From NCBI GenBank assembly GCA_013180625.2, contig SNVD02006916.1, positions 209,287-273,286 of the forward strand: 64,000 nucleotides of DNA. Direction: 5' to 3'. The notes under the pieces were generated by a model. It was given only the letters and a program-made list of their open reading frames with translations, ran no database searches and was not told the origin of the DNA. Both the position numbers and the translations under genes were made by a program. Below, piece after piece: positions 12,656 to 24,207 of this stretch. Source of the DNA: Boswellia sacra. Taxonomy: Eukaryota > Streptophyta > Magnoliopsida > Sapindales > Burseraceae. The first letter of the stretch is position 1. Each line of letters begins with the position of its first letter.

Positions 12656-13230
12656 TGTTGGAGTATTGGCTCTTTAGCCAATTACTTGTATGTGCAAAGA
12701 TCCCACATGGAGTGGGAGTCTTTGTGTTGGAGAGACTTGGGCTTATAAATAAAAGCCAAAGTCTTCTCACTTAGGTGTCCCAAATTGAAATATCTTTCAC
12801 CCTCTTAAAGTTGTAAGGTCTCGCAAATAAGACCTCATAGTTTAAGGGCCTTTTCGTAAGGACCTTAAAGTTTGTAATATTTGTTTTTTTTCCCCCTTTG
12901 ATTTTGGGTATTTGTAGTATTGCCCAATTGTTTGGGTAATTATAGTTTGAACTAACTATTTGGATAATTGCAGTTTGGCCCAATAGTTGTGGTATTTGTA
13001 TTGTGACCCAAAAGTTTGTAATTCTCTTTGAAGATAGTGGAAAGTTTCTTCAGCGGCGCCCGAGGACGTAGGTACTAATACCGAACCTCGTTAAATCCTG
13101 GTGTGTTTTCTATTTCTGCATTGTGGTTGATTGGTTGCCTCTTTAGTTGCTATTATGTTCAATTATCTGGCATAGTTGTGGTTGTGCATTTGGTTGTTCT
13201 GTTGGTTATTGTTTCCGCTTGTGCATAACA
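12656..13230 (+). repeat. Copia B 3' LTR
   Basis: 575 bp, the partner of the 5' LTR, and followed at once by the ATCCA duplication. Near-identity of the two LTRs marks a recent insertion. Confidence 0.97.
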
Positions 13231-13235
13231 ATCCA

Positions 13236-13635
13236 CAGTAGATACTCAGGATTAGTCTGTTTAACAACATCAGTAGAATTAGACTAGCGACAAGAAAAGG
13301 AGAAGGACAGAGCTTATCTCCGTTGACATTTCTAGATCATAAGCTTCCAACGTTGGCAGCACTTGAGATCTCCAATAATCATAATTGCCACGACGAAGCC
13401 TTATTGACAAGTTAGGCAAAGCTGAAGGTAATGCGATCACTGGAGCTAAAGAGGAAGAACCAGAACTAGGTGCTTCTGGAATTTGAGAAGTAGTATTGGT
13501 GTTGATGAAGCTTGTAGCTCGAAGAGGAGGTTTTGCAATAGCTTGATCTGGAAGAGTATGTGTGTTTCTTGGAAAATTATCACCATTTCTTGGAAAATTT
13601 CCAGCTCCAGGGAAATCTGTGTGATGACTAGCCAT
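13236..13635 (-). pseudogene. Copia A gag, N-terminal part
   Basis: Minus-strand gag start at 13635. It has a low-complexity N-terminus, then RLRRGNYDYWRSQVLPTLEA, the Asp/Asn-Tyr-x-x-Trp segment of UBN2-type gag. The frame is lost after about residue 105. Removing element B and one ATCCA copy joins the codons for PEYLLWMRVDEFILSW across 13236/7826, which proves that element B landed in this gene. Confidence 0.9.
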
Positions 13636-13651
13636 GATGGTTAAATGTGTA

Positions 13652-13663
13652 GCTCTGATACCA
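13652..13663 (-). promoter_or_regulatory. Primer binding site of Copia A
   Basis: The minus strand reads TGGTATCAGAGC immediately inside the 5' LTR, a tRNA-iMet-type primer site that fixes the LTR inner border at 13664. Confidence 0.9.
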
Positions 13664-13879
13664 TAACAGCAAACAGAAAACTCTAGCTAGAGAACTGTAG
13701 AGAAAGTTTTTATATTGATCTTTCTTGAATGAATGAAGGATACACTAAGTCAGCAAACATATTTATACTGAGTACAAGTGTCGCTGATCTGGCACTTGAC
13801 TGACTTGACTATATAGCAACTTATTCTGTTACATTTAACCGACTATGTTAACTAATACTTACAGCTCTATAGCTCAACA
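13664..13879 (-). repeat. Copia A 5' LTR
   Basis: 216 bp on the minus strand, TGTTGAGC...GCTGTTA, with a TATAAATA-like stretch (plus TATTTATA near 13767). The outer end abuts CGGTT. The terminal TA instead of CA is seen at both LTR ends, so it is a property of the element and not a late mutation. Confidence 0.9.
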
Positions 13880-13884
13880 CGGTT

Positions 13885-16590
13885 GAATAAAGATTTTGAA
13901 ATTTCGGATGCCTGTATCTGCAATTCAAAATTACTTTCGCCAGTTTGCTGTTAGTTTTCTGATAAGAAAAGGAATAAGATGAAGATGAAAAATTGAACGT
14001 AAGAAACAAAACCTGGCAGGGCGCTGATGGTGAAGATAGCAGTACTGGCAGTGACTTTGCATCCTTTCTCGTTTCTTCTTAATTACTGGCCTTGAAATTC
14101 TACTTTACTTACATATAGACTTATATGTGATAGCGTCTTTTTGTCTACTGGATAGGAGGTGCGTACCGCACAACAAACATTTTGCGGACGTCGTTACCAG
14201 TTTTCTTCTATTTTTTATCTTAAGAACTGTAGCTTCGGATTTCAGAACTGCATCGGATAAGGTCCAACTGGAAGCTCCATAATAAGAGGAACTTGCGATA
14301 GCGACAATGAGAAATTGAGATTTAAGCAGCCACATCATGGGATATAAGTACAGCATTTTTTAATTTTAAAAGATTTCAGCCCTAGGATTACCAAGACACT
14401 CATCACGACCTCGGATGAAGGCGTTGGAAGCAACTTGGGTTTCAGTGCTGCTCGGTTATTGAATTAAAACTCCAATATTAAACATCGGTTTCCCATTTGG
14501 GATAATAACCACATCAACCTACTTTTCAGAAATATAGAATAACATTACTCTTAAATCAACAAACATGTAAGTGTAAAATATCTTATATAGCTTTTTTCCA
14601 AGTTCAGCAATCCATTTTTTTTTAAATTGCATCAGTTTTGCTTACAAATCAAGAAAATAACAAAAAATTTCAATTTAATAATACGTATAATCATATAAAA
14701 AGTCATTATTTTTACACAATTTTAGTTTGATGAAAATAATTTGTAAGATGAACATAAACTTGAAATCATACCTTTTTAAAATTTTTTTTAATTTAATTAG
14801 AATGTCATGAAATTTTTATCGACATATCACATATATGTTTACTAGAACTCTGTAAATTTTAAAAAATTTGGAATAGATAATAATTTACGAAAATTGGAAA
14901 AGTGAGAATCTTCGAATCTCATAAAGGATATATAAGATATTTTACACTTATGCACGTGTTGAATTAAGATTGATCAGGGATGTTATTTTATTTTTCTGAA
15001 ACTTCAGTGTTGAAATTGTTTTTTATGCAAATCTCAATGATTATATGGAAATGACCACTTCCCATTTTGATTAAATATATTTAAACTGAAATATCAAAAT
15101 AAAGTGTTTTGCAATTATAGATAAAAAAGTGACAGATACACATAAATATTTTAATAATATAAATATAAATCATTATCCTTTCCTCCTTTATTAGTATTAT
15201 TAAATACACAAAAAAATATATAATATTTTTATATTTAATCTTTGTATTCTTATTCTTTGATTTGATCCGTTAATTATTAATTTTCTTTTGACTCCTCGAT
15301 TTTTTTTTTTTTTAATCATTAGTAGCCAACTATGAAATCTAGCATCGCACCTGCGGACAATGACTGGAGAGTAAAGCTCTAGGGTCGAGTGATGAAGTTG
15401 TAGCGTCAAGATGTAAGGCAATGACGTATAGAATTTTGAATTAACTTGGTCAACTCATGGTAGGCTCACTGTAGTGGAGCCGCGAATAGGTCGGCTTAGT
15501 AAAAATAAATTACAACGCCCAATTCTCTTAAAATTGATGTGAAAATATTAATTGACATAAATAAAAAAAAGATTTTTTAGCATTTGGCCCGGCCACATTT
15601 AAGTTTTGTATTATATTTATGGCAATGTAGTCATATCACAATGCCTCTAAGGAGTACAGTTGATTAAGGGGCTTGGGACTTGCTGCTTTCAGTTATATCA
15701 AGACCTCAAGTTCATGTTCTTATAGTGAAAACTTGAAATCTCTATCCTTCATTGTCTATGGGGTAATAGGGTTTAGGCACCCCAACTTGTTGGTTCGGAA
15801 TGGTGAAGGAGTCTAGGTTATATATCAAATATATATATATATATATCTGTGTGTGTGTGTTGTGTGCGTGCGCGCGCGCGTGTGTGTGCGTGTGTGTGTG
15901 TGTCGTCATAGCACGACAAGTTTTAGTTCCAGGGGTTTTGTTTTTGAATCATTTAAAAAATTAGAAAGACAAGAATATTACAAGTTCCTTAATATAACTC
16001 ATTACATGAATTTTAGGACATGTCTTATATTTTTATTTTTACTTTTATTTCCTTCTTTTTCCCTCTAATTTAAAACCCACTCTAAAATTTTATTACTTTC
16101 TATTTCTCTTCTTTTTTCTTATCATTCTTTTATTCAAATTGTTCCTTTTCCAATATTTTCAATCTTCTACGACGATTGAGTTTTATTCCTACAATGATTT
16201 GAGTTTATCTGAAGAATTATTTTAATGAAATATTAGAATTTTCTGGTTTGAGACTTTTAAATTTTTTTATACTCTTCAATTTATAAAATTTAAATTTAAT
16301 TTGGGAGATCCATTGAATTCTATAAAATTCTTCGCATATATATCAGCATAAAAAGAAAAAAGGGAACTTCATGCTTGGAGTTCTTAAATTTATCATATTT
16401 TTTAGTTTAAATATTTAAAATATACATATAAATCAAATAAATTTATAAAAAAAATTATTTTAAAGTTCAATATTGGATAAATTTAAAGGGCTATTAGGTG
16501 TTTGTCTTGGGCTTTCAATGCCTAGTTTATTTAGGATTCAAATTTCATGGGAACGTTATTTTATTTAGATTATTTATTTTATTAGGATTT
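13885..16590. other. Mostly AT-rich spacer; weak membrane-protein-like frame
   Basis: A minus frame at 14105-14356 (83 residues, starting MLYLYPMMWLLKSQFLIVAI) has a hydrophobic N-terminus and a CxxC (AKCLLCGTH). A nearby exon-like piece (14060-14014) ends with a possible GTTTTG donor. This might be a decayed membrane-protein gene cut off by Copia A, but I do not recognise it and give it low weight. From 14400 to 16590 I see only AT-rich DNA and a microsatellite. Confidence 0.3.
15827..15903. repeat. (TA)n(TG)n(CG)n(TG)n microsatellite
   Basis: Compound alternating purine-pyrimidine tract of about 77 bp including a GCGCGCGCG core, a sequence type prone to Z-DNA. Confidence 0.9.
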
Positions 16591-16599
16591 GAGCTTAGC

Positions 16600-16607
16600 T
16601 ATAAATA
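16600..16607 (+). promoter_or_regulatory. Candidate TATA box for ubiquitin-like gene
   Basis: TATAAATA lies 106 bp upstream of the ATG at 16713, a spacing that would leave a leader of roughly 75 bases. Promoter function is inferred from position only. Confidence 0.45.
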
Positions 16608-16712
16608 TGGCTTTCATTCCATTATTTTTAAAAAGATTCAGAAAATTTCATTTGGGAAAATTTTTTCTGTGGATTCGGAATTTCCATTGCACTCCTTACA
16701 AAGCTCCTGAAG

Positions 16713-17180
16713 ATGAAGATCTCTGTGAAAACATTGACTGGCACGACCATAACCCTCGAAGATGAGAGTTCTGATCCGATAGTTTATGTCAAGGCCAAGA
16801 TCCGCGGCAAGGAAGGAGTTCGTCTCGGAAAGAAACTTTCTTTGGCCGACAACAACGTTCCAGAACAGTCAACGAAGATTTGGGTCAAGACCTTGACGGG
16901 GAAGAAAATCAAGCTTGGGGTGGAGAATTCGGATTATAATATCCAAAAAGAGTCAAGACGTATGCAGATTTTCGTCCGGACCGTTACTGGGAAGACATTC
17001 GCTCTCGAAGTCGAGAGTTTTAATACAATCAATAACGTCAAGAAGAAGATCGAGGACAAGGAAGGAATTCCACAATATGTGCAAACATTGATCTTTGGCC
17101 AGGAGGAGCTTGAAGATGGCCGGACTTTGGCTGAGTATAACATACAGGAGGAGTCCACCCTAATTCTAAGAACCTTGTGA
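16713..17180 (+). CDS. Divergent polyubiquitin-like protein lacking the C-terminal diglycine
   Basis: A single open frame of 155 residues with three ubiquitin-like units. Unit 1 (residues 1-54) follows ubiquitin from [10 protein letters not shown] through the central helix but loses the C-terminal third. Unit 2 (55-83) keeps the first strands and then jumps to YNIQKES, deleting the middle. Unit 3 (84-155) is nearly full length: [12 protein letters not shown], a helix with Lys at ubiquitin positions 27, 29 and 33, Ile44 kept, but Lys48 and Lys63 both replaced by Glu and Lys6 by Arg. It ends LILRTL, so the Leu-Arg-Gly-Gly tail needed for processing and conjugation is absent. It therefore cannot act as a normal ubiquitin precursor. 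It could be a decaying polyubiquitin copy whose frame happens to stay open, or an expressed non-conjugating ubiquitin-like protein. The sequence is GC-richer than its flanks, and a TATA box lies upstream. Confidence 0.7.
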   Translation: MKISVKTLTGTTITLEDESSDPIVYVKAKIRGKEGVRLGKKLSLADNNVPEQSTKIWVKTLTGKKIKLGVENSDYNIQKESRRMQIFVRTVTGKTFALEVESFNTINNVKKKIEDKEGIPQYVQTLIFGQEELEDGRTLAEYNIQEESTLILRTL

Positions 17181-19889
17181 AACTAATTTGGAGTAACTCA
17201 CTGAATTTGAATTTGAGTTCTGCGTAATTTTAACTAATAGCCCTATATATGTTTTATATTAGTATATTGTTAATTTCTTTACTTTCCCCGTTTTAATTAT
17301 ACACTTTCGCTCCTTCTTTTAAAAATATTCTCTAACTTATAACCTTCTTTATCTCTCTTTCAAAATTCTATTTTTATCTGCCTTCAATGTAGTTGACCGA
17401 TAGACGTTAAGGAAACCGAAATCTATTGTCTTTAATTTCAAAAATTGGTCCATTTACACCTTAGTAATGCTAGCTAATTGTTTATACAAAATGTTTGTCT
17501 AATTTTTATATATTTAACTTCTTTAATTATTTGAAAAATGTGAGGGTTATATTTCTGAGATGATCATGGTACTCCAAGACAAATAGGATATTGGAACTTG
17601 AGATAATCACAACCACCACCCAGTAATTTATAGTTTAAAACTAAACAAATTTAGTATTTAAAACTAAACAAAATTAGAGTTTAAAACTAAACAAAATTAT
17701 TCATCGAAGATTTCATAATAACATAAATAACGCTTCATCATTGATAAAGCAGAACAACCAAGCAAAAGCCGCAACATAATTTAATGGTCATGGAGCTGAT
17801 CCGACTTAAATCTAAGTTGATTTTTACCATAGTTTAAGATATCAGAGACAAAAGGATCAGGTAGCAAAGTCCACTAAACTAAGTTATTAATTAGATAAGA
17901 AAAATAACGTGCATCTACCCTTGCTACATTGGGGTTCGTTAAAGAAGTGTTAAAATGGGAAGAAATGCAATCACCCATCTTGTGTAACTAGCGAGAAATA
18001 TGTAGACACCTTTGAGGTTTGATGTTTCTAGAGCTAAGGACAATTAAAAGATACTCTAATATTTTTATCCGTGGTTTTGACTGAAATAATGAGAATCTTT
18101 GCCTCTTAACAGTTTTTTTTTTTTTTTTCTGTTATGTAAATACCGTAATTCCTTTGATTAATGGCTCTAACATTAAAACCTTTATTTTGACTAAGAATAA
18201 ACATTCTATAAAATTGATTATATGCAAAACCTTGAGAGTGTACGTTTAGGTATTTACTAGTTGTACCTAACTAATAGGATTAGATTTTTAGACGAAAGCC
18301 GAGAAATTAGAAGTCTCATAGTAGTTTCCCTCTCATTTCCCGAAATATATCCGAATTTTAGGTTGTCGAAGATAAAAGGAAAGGGGTTATTTCATTCCAA
18401 TAAATTGATAAAAAGAGTAATAACAAAGTTGTAAATATGTCCTCTTATCGTTCTATCAATCTTGTTGATTTGTTATTAATCAAGTGCACTTATGGTTATA
18501 CACTTTTTTCTTCTCCTCCAAGTTATTCTATTTTCTTACTCTCTCTGCTCACACTTCGCACACGGTTTCATGCAAGCTTTCTCACCTAATCTTCACGTCC
18601 CCACATCCCATGGTTTTCATTTTTCCTATCCAACTAAAGAAATTATTTACTTGTGTAAATAAAACACTAACAAATAAAATTATTCAAACAAAATAATTAC
18701 AAAATATAGTTTAAGAATAATAAATATAATAAAAAATTTTATTAACAATCAATTTACTTCTACAATTAATTTCATTTAATTTGATATAACACAATTTTAT
18801 CATATAAATTATTATCATATTATTTATTATAACTTATTATTAACCTTTTTCTCTTCTTAATGATATTATATTACGTTAATTTAATTTGATTGTATATGTA
18901 GTATTACTCAATAAATATTTTTTTAATTCATTTTATTATTTGCCACATACATCTAAAGATCCTCTATCACTACTTGAAATTTATAGTGCAGTCTAAACTT
19001 AATCACTCGTTTTCCTAGATACCTAAATTTTTTTTTCTTAGACAACTTTTTTTGTTGCTTAAAACAAAAGCTTCCTTCCAAAATTAATAATAAAAAAGCC
19101 ATGAATTTCAGAAATTTCATGTGAGAATATTTATATATAATTTATGTATCTATGTCTTCATAGTTGAATATGGAAGCCATAAATCAATACAAGATGCTTC
19201 TAGCTAGAGACATAACTTTCGAAACTAGCAGACAAGACTGGTCAACGTATAAATACAATTGTGACGTGTCCTCAGTATTAAATCTTAAAAAAAAATAGAA
19301 ATAAGAATATATTTATAGATTTTATTAGATAAGTAAGTTAATAAATGTTACTTCACCTGGTGTGTAATAAGTTTTTCAATCTTTTATTATTTCAAATACA
19401 TTAGATAATCATTATAAAAATTAATATTTAAGTTGATTATTAAATATGATATATTATACGTAATATTTTTAACATGTATTCTTTGAATACTTAAATTTTT
19501 AATAAATTTCAATTTTGTATACCTTTTTTGCCCTACCACATAATAGATACCCTTGTCTAAGAAAGAGAAGAAATTTAACAACCCCACAAAATATTAGCTT
19601 TTCCAATACAATAGTTACAAGAAATCCAAAGTTGAGGACTAAGGAATCTAACGGTAATTGGGTTCCATTTTCTTTAATTGCTTTGATGGGATCTTAACAT
19701 TATAACCTTTTATCTAAAAAATAATTCTAGATATACAATTTATCTATACAACTACTTGTATGATGAGCAAGAAGTGCAATGACCACATCGTTTTTACTAA
19801 TTTTATTTATTTATTGTAGTTTTTTTATGGGATAATCTCATAGACATCCCCTACCTTTTTGGCTTAATATTATGCAAATAGACCTTCTG
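17181..19889. other. AT-rich spacer, no gene seen
   Basis: No frame above background. It holds a short tandem repeat at 17632-17699 and poly-T runs. Frames at 18484 and 19387 are low-complexity. Confidence 0.6.
17632..17699. repeat. Three-copy tandem repeat, unit about 23 bp
   Basis: Three successive copies of AGTTTAAAACTAAACAAA with short variable joints. Each unit is itself nearly palindromic (TTTAAA centre). Confidence 0.85.
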
Positions 19890-20160
19890 CATAAAGGACA
19901 TGTTCGTGGGTCATGCACGACCTGTTTGTTATTCGTGTCATAAAGGTTTAACACGAACATGACACGATTATTAAAAATGTGACACGATTATTAAACAGAT
20001 AACACGACATGATATGTGAATATGAATAACAAATTGATCGTGTTCAAACGAACACGACCCATCTAACACGATTAAGATACGTTTACACAATTGACACGAC
20101 TTATTTATAGTTATGATACGATTATTACACAATTATAGTTATGACACGATTATACATTAA
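19890..20160. repeat. ACACGA-rich repeat
   Basis: Many scattered copies of AACACGA, GACACGA and CGTGTT in both orientations, including TGACACGATTATTAAA twice. A related block occurs at 61400-61550. Both lie immediately left of CACTA-type termini. Confidence 0.6.
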
Positions 20161-20369
20161 ACCTACTTTTCAATGAAAAAGTTATAAAAAATATACAAAA
20201 TTAAACAAAACTAAATACCAAGAAACCATACAAACTTCAAATAAATAACTATTTCTAATTTTTTTTAATATGGGTGAAAGAATAAAAAAATGTAAAATAT
20301 TATTTATGTCAATAATTATGTTAATCATGTTTCAATTTGTATTGACTACATAAAAAATGGGGTATACTG

Positions 20370-20700
20370 TCGATCAACAAATGACACAAATGCCCTTTTG
20401 TGTCATTTTTTGGCCGACATGTATCGCCATGACAAGTATTCCACTTTGTGTCGTTTGGTCAAACTGACATTAAATGCTTGTCGGGCAGGAGCTAACACAT
20501 ATCTTGGATTGGAAAACGACATAATGAGTGCAATATGTGTCATTTTCAGGTCTCTTTCTATCATTTGATAACTAACACAAAGGCAAATGTCGGTCTGAGA
20601 ATTGACACGAAGTTAAGTACTATATAACAACTATGTCAGTTATCAGTTGACAAGATGTTATTGTTGTGTCGGTCTTTAGTCGACATGTAAATAAAATTAA
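20370..20700. repeat. CACTA subterminal repeat region
   Basis: Clustered short motifs of type TGTCGGTC, TTGTGTCATTT and TGACACAAA in both orientations, including the hairpin formed by AATGACACAAATGCCC and TTTTGTGTCATTT. Such arrays bind the TNPA-type protein in En/Spm elements; binding here is inferred. Confidence 0.6.
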
Positions 20701-21839
20701 TTTAAAAATATATATATATACTAATTGTCATTATTTATTAAATTAATAACTGACAAGTAGTATATATATATTTTTTTGAAAATCTAGCTTTTCAAAAAAC
20801 TACAAAAGCATGTCAATGCAATTATCAAAATGGTCATCTGTTAATGCCTAACAAATAAGCAACAATCTTCAAAAATTATCCACAACCCAGAGCATTAAAG
20901 CGCACAACTCTTACCAACAACACCTAACAACTAAATCAACTGAGGCTTTATTCAATTTATCAATAATACAAACACAAGCCAACTCAGTTTTTTTTTTGCA
21001 ACATATTAGCAACCCAAACACAAATCAAATGATCATTTCATCATAGAAATGCAAGAACAAATTAACTGAGCAACACAAACACAATCAAACAATAACAAAT
21101 TGACAAAACTAAAAATTTTCTCTCTATTCTCCTAACAACCAAACAATAATGAACCAACAAAACTATTTTACATAAATGACATATCATTCCATTCACTACA
21201 AAGATATCAAATATATATATATCCAAAATAATTAAAAAAACATATAATAAATAAATACCATAAAAGTTTCTTAGAAAATATGATCCTCCATCTACTGCCT
21301 CCCTCTATTCACTGTCTACAAAAAATTTTCAACCCACTACATAAAATTTCTTCCCAATTAATCCCAAAAAATGCATCTACTACCTCCCTCTATTCGTTGC
21401 CTACAAAAAATCTTCAACACGCTAGATAAAATTTCCTCCCAGTTAATCCCAAAAGGCCTATACATGATCCACTATACTGTAGTCAACAACCTATACACAA
21501 TTAATTCCAAAAAAACTTGACAACTTGCACACTTGTCACTGGCTATCCACATCTTGATCAACCTGCAAAAATTTTGATGACAAATGTTAGATAGGTCATT
21601 TTTTTATGCTCCTTAGGTCTTAGACATTGCATGATGTTACCAGCATTCTTTTTCATCTTCTGTTTTTTGAGAAACTCCTTTAAAATCTTGGAAACATTGT
21701 TAGCCCATTCTAATCTAATCACATTCATTTCCTCCATAATATTAGTTTCCTTGTTGTTATACTAAGAACAAAATAAGATTTATATATGTTAATAACAACA
21801 ATCTAAACAATTCAAATAACTATGTTACATATATCTCTA
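20701..21839. other. CACTA 3' non-coding part
   Basis: AT-rich DNA between the subterminal repeats and the Ulp1-like exons. It includes a near-duplicate pair at 21288-21350 and 21371-21440 (CTACTGCCTCCCTCTATTC type). No coding sequence is recognised. Confidence 0.5.
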
Positions 21840-22480
21840 CCTCACCTTCTCATAAAGGATCGGGTCTTCAATAATTTCTTTCATATATCTAAGAACATAA
21901 TACCCACGATCCTTTGGACCCAGCTGTCTTGGTGCCTACACACAAATAAATACCATAATGTTTTTCTCAATAACACTTTGTTTCAACAATGAAACACTAT
22001 TATATCATTTTAATTTCTTTTACGTATAAAACTTATCGTGATGTTTACCTAGTGGTTAATCCTCTTCTTTTTGTCATTTGCACTTTATCACAGTACTATC
22101 CTTCTAATAAAAATTGCAAAAAAAAATATGATTAGTCTATATATGATATCCAAATTCCCAATGATGATGACTAAATACAACTAAATGGAAGAACTCTTAC
22201 TGTTTGATGACTTCGATAATATCCTTTTCCCATTTAATCAAGGTAGAGGATGTCACACGATGACATATCAATGACAATCAATGTCTAGTGGTTGCTACAA
22301 TAGGGATTTGACACAAGTCCGTAAGTTTAAAGTATAAACAAATTACAAATCAATGAAGGAGAAGTAGTTTTACGTTTAAAACATACCCTGGGTTATATGG
22401 CATTAACATGTAGTTCCTATCTACAAAATTTTCTAATTTTCAGCCAAAGATCGGGACTTCTCCAAACGCAATTTGTTGGT
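21840..22480 (-). pseudogene. Ulp1-like (C48) cysteine protease domain of the CACTA element
   Basis: Three minus-strand pieces follow the order of Ulp1-type domains found at the end of plant CACTA second ORFs. Near 22440-22390: NYMLMPYNPG followed by a GTATGT donor. Near 22290-22235: His, stop, then TLIVIDMSSCDILYLD. Near 21940-21850: PRQLGPKDRGYYVLRYMKEI. In intact relatives the second piece begins His-Trp and the third reads CGYYV. Here Trp is TAG (22285-22287) and the catalytic Cys is Arg (codon at 21906-21908). Both changes are readable directly, and the protease would be inactive. Confidence 0.65.
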
Positions 22481-22722
22481 AACAATTGCATTTCCAACTA
22501 CAATTGTAGGGTTAAATAAATCCAAACTTCACTCGATTTGAATCACACTAATTTTTCTTAAAGAGGAGACTACAAATCCAAAAAGTACAACAAAAAAAAT
22601 CAACTTTAAATTACAAATTAGGCATACAATACCCCTTACTAGTAAAACAAAACGATGTAAAACAATTGAATAAGAAGAAGATTATACCTACTACAAATGG
22701 AGATGCAATTTTAAGTTAGCTC

Positions 22723-23163
22723 TTAAAAGTTTACTACCCAACGCATGTCCTCATGACTCACATATGTGGTCATAGGGTAACCAAACAAACCTTGATCAAA
22801 TTCAATTGTAACATCAATGATTCCATCCATTGCAATGTTAACCAAAGTCTCAAATACTTCAATAGCCTCAGGATTGTCAATTGGAGGCTTCTCTCTTTCT
22901 AGTGCTTTCAACTCTTTACTTTTTCCCTTCACTTTAGAGGTTTGATCGTTCGATAATGGCTACCGAAAAAGAAAATAAGATAGAATAAATATTATATCAT
23001 AAACAATATACCAAAAAAGTAGCAAATATTTACTTACTTTCACCACTTCAATGACAAGATCGCTTGGCCATATTATATGTTGTCCTACAACATCTTCTAC
23101 TAGAACAACTTGCTTAGCATTTTCTCCAAGACCAGGGATAGTGGCCTCTATATCCAAACACAA
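22723..23163 (-). pseudogene. CACTA second ORF, DUF8039-like middle part
   Basis: Minus frames 23163-22960 (VVLVEDVVGQHIIWPSDLVI) and 22932-22723 (IDVTIEFDQGLFGYPMTTYV, HEDMRWVVNF) resemble the segment between Transposase_24 and Ulp1 in plant En/Spm second ORFs. They are probably exons separated by a short intron, or frames split by mutation. The assignment rests on order and motif memory. Confidence 0.5.
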
Positions 23164-23493
23164 ATCAACTTAAACAAGCCTAGTTGCCTTATTTGTGTCA
23201 TCTTTCTCTTCAAAAATTGTTCCGCTTGCCACAACTACTTTTTTCTTACCCACATAAATGGCTAAATTAGTAAATCTGGTGCACATTCAATAATTTCCTC
23301 ATCTGCCAAGTTCAACACATTTTTGGATTTTGGGTTGCTTACTGCCGACATTTTTTTTAAGCACATCACCTTTATCTTTCAACAAATCAACATTTTGCTT
23401 CATCACATCAGCATCATCATCGCAAACATTTTTAGTCACTAGAACACTATTACTAGAGTGACCAAACTTCGCATTAGGTATTTGGCTCTAAGC

Positions 23494-24156
23494 TTAACTA
23501 TAATGGCATCTCTTTCCTTGAGCTGTCTTAATAAATCCTTTTTCTCCTTTTTTTTTTTTCCTTATAATGACCCGAAAATAAGTGGTGGGTGTCATGAATT
23601 TCCCTACAACCCTAACCCAACCACTATGCTCCTTAGTGCCCAATACTCTAATTAATATATCCTTGTCATCATCATGGGAGTCCATAACATCCAATTCTGC
23701 TTGCTGTTTGATCTTAGCTTGAGACAAAGGAAACATGTTTCTCATCATATTGACCCTTTCTATTCTTTAATAACAAATAATAATTCAGTCCCAACCATGA
23801 AAGGAATTATATTCAGCTAATTAAAAACAATATATTATTATTCCAAAAGGAAGACTAATCTTCATCAAGAAGCACTAAGAATAGCATAAAAAGATATGCA
23901 TGAAAACCAAGGTTATTATAAATATGTTTCTAAACTATGACCTTTCATAGCATTTTGAAATCTCAATAAGATATATTTTACAACTCCGTATAAATGTTAT
24001 TCATTGATTTCTCTTTTAAATATTCATACTATTCATACTAAACAATATACTGTGATCATTTCTAAACTAACAACTAATATGAAGATAATTTTGTAATTTA
24101 ATATTACTTATTTATTTATTTATTATTCAGGGTACATATATATATATATATCTATA

Positions 24157-24207
<51 letters not shown>

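Larger units (their letters stand above)
7827..13230 (+). mobile_element. Copia LTR retrotransposon B, Tork/Tnt1-like, young but coding-defective
   Basis: Complete plus-strand Ty1/Copia element of 5404 bp inserted into the gag of element A. It is bounded by identical 5-bp target duplications ATCCA (7822-7826 and 13231-13235). LTRs run 7827-8399 and 12656-13230 and begin TGTTGGAG and end CATAACA (TG...CA). Comparing them by eye gives two substitutions and one 2-bp length change in a T-run. It has a tRNA-Met primer site just after the 5' LTR, a purine-rich tract before the 3' LTR, and the domain order gag-PR-IN-RT-RH. Integrase and RT style fits the Tork (Tnt1-like) lineage. The ORF carries several disabling changes. 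Confidence 0.96.
6134..13879 (-). mobile_element. Copia LTR retrotransposon A (internally deleted, nested host of element B)
   Basis: Minus-strand Ty1/Copia element. Its outer ends, TGTTGAGC at 13879 and CTGTTA at 6134, are flanked by identical 5-bp target duplications (CGGTT on plus at 6129-6133 and 13880-13884). The order is 5' LTR (13664-13879), tRNA-Met primer site, gag start, element B, rest of gag, zinc knuckle, protease, integrase core, then a 3' LTR remnant. Reverse transcriptase and RNase H are absent: the integrase reading runs almost directly into the last 50-60 bp of the LTR near 6190. The Gag/zinc-knuckle style resembles the Ale/Retrofit lineage. The element is dead through deletion, frameshifts and insertion. 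Confidence 0.9.

Noticed and set aside
12541..12774. 77-codon plus frame running into the 3' LTR of Copia B
   Set aside because: It starts after the pol stop region and crosses the polypurine tract and LTR border; no retroelement gene is expected there.
15853..16068. Val/Cys/Arg-rich plus frame
   Set aside because: Its first part is translated TG/CG microsatellite.
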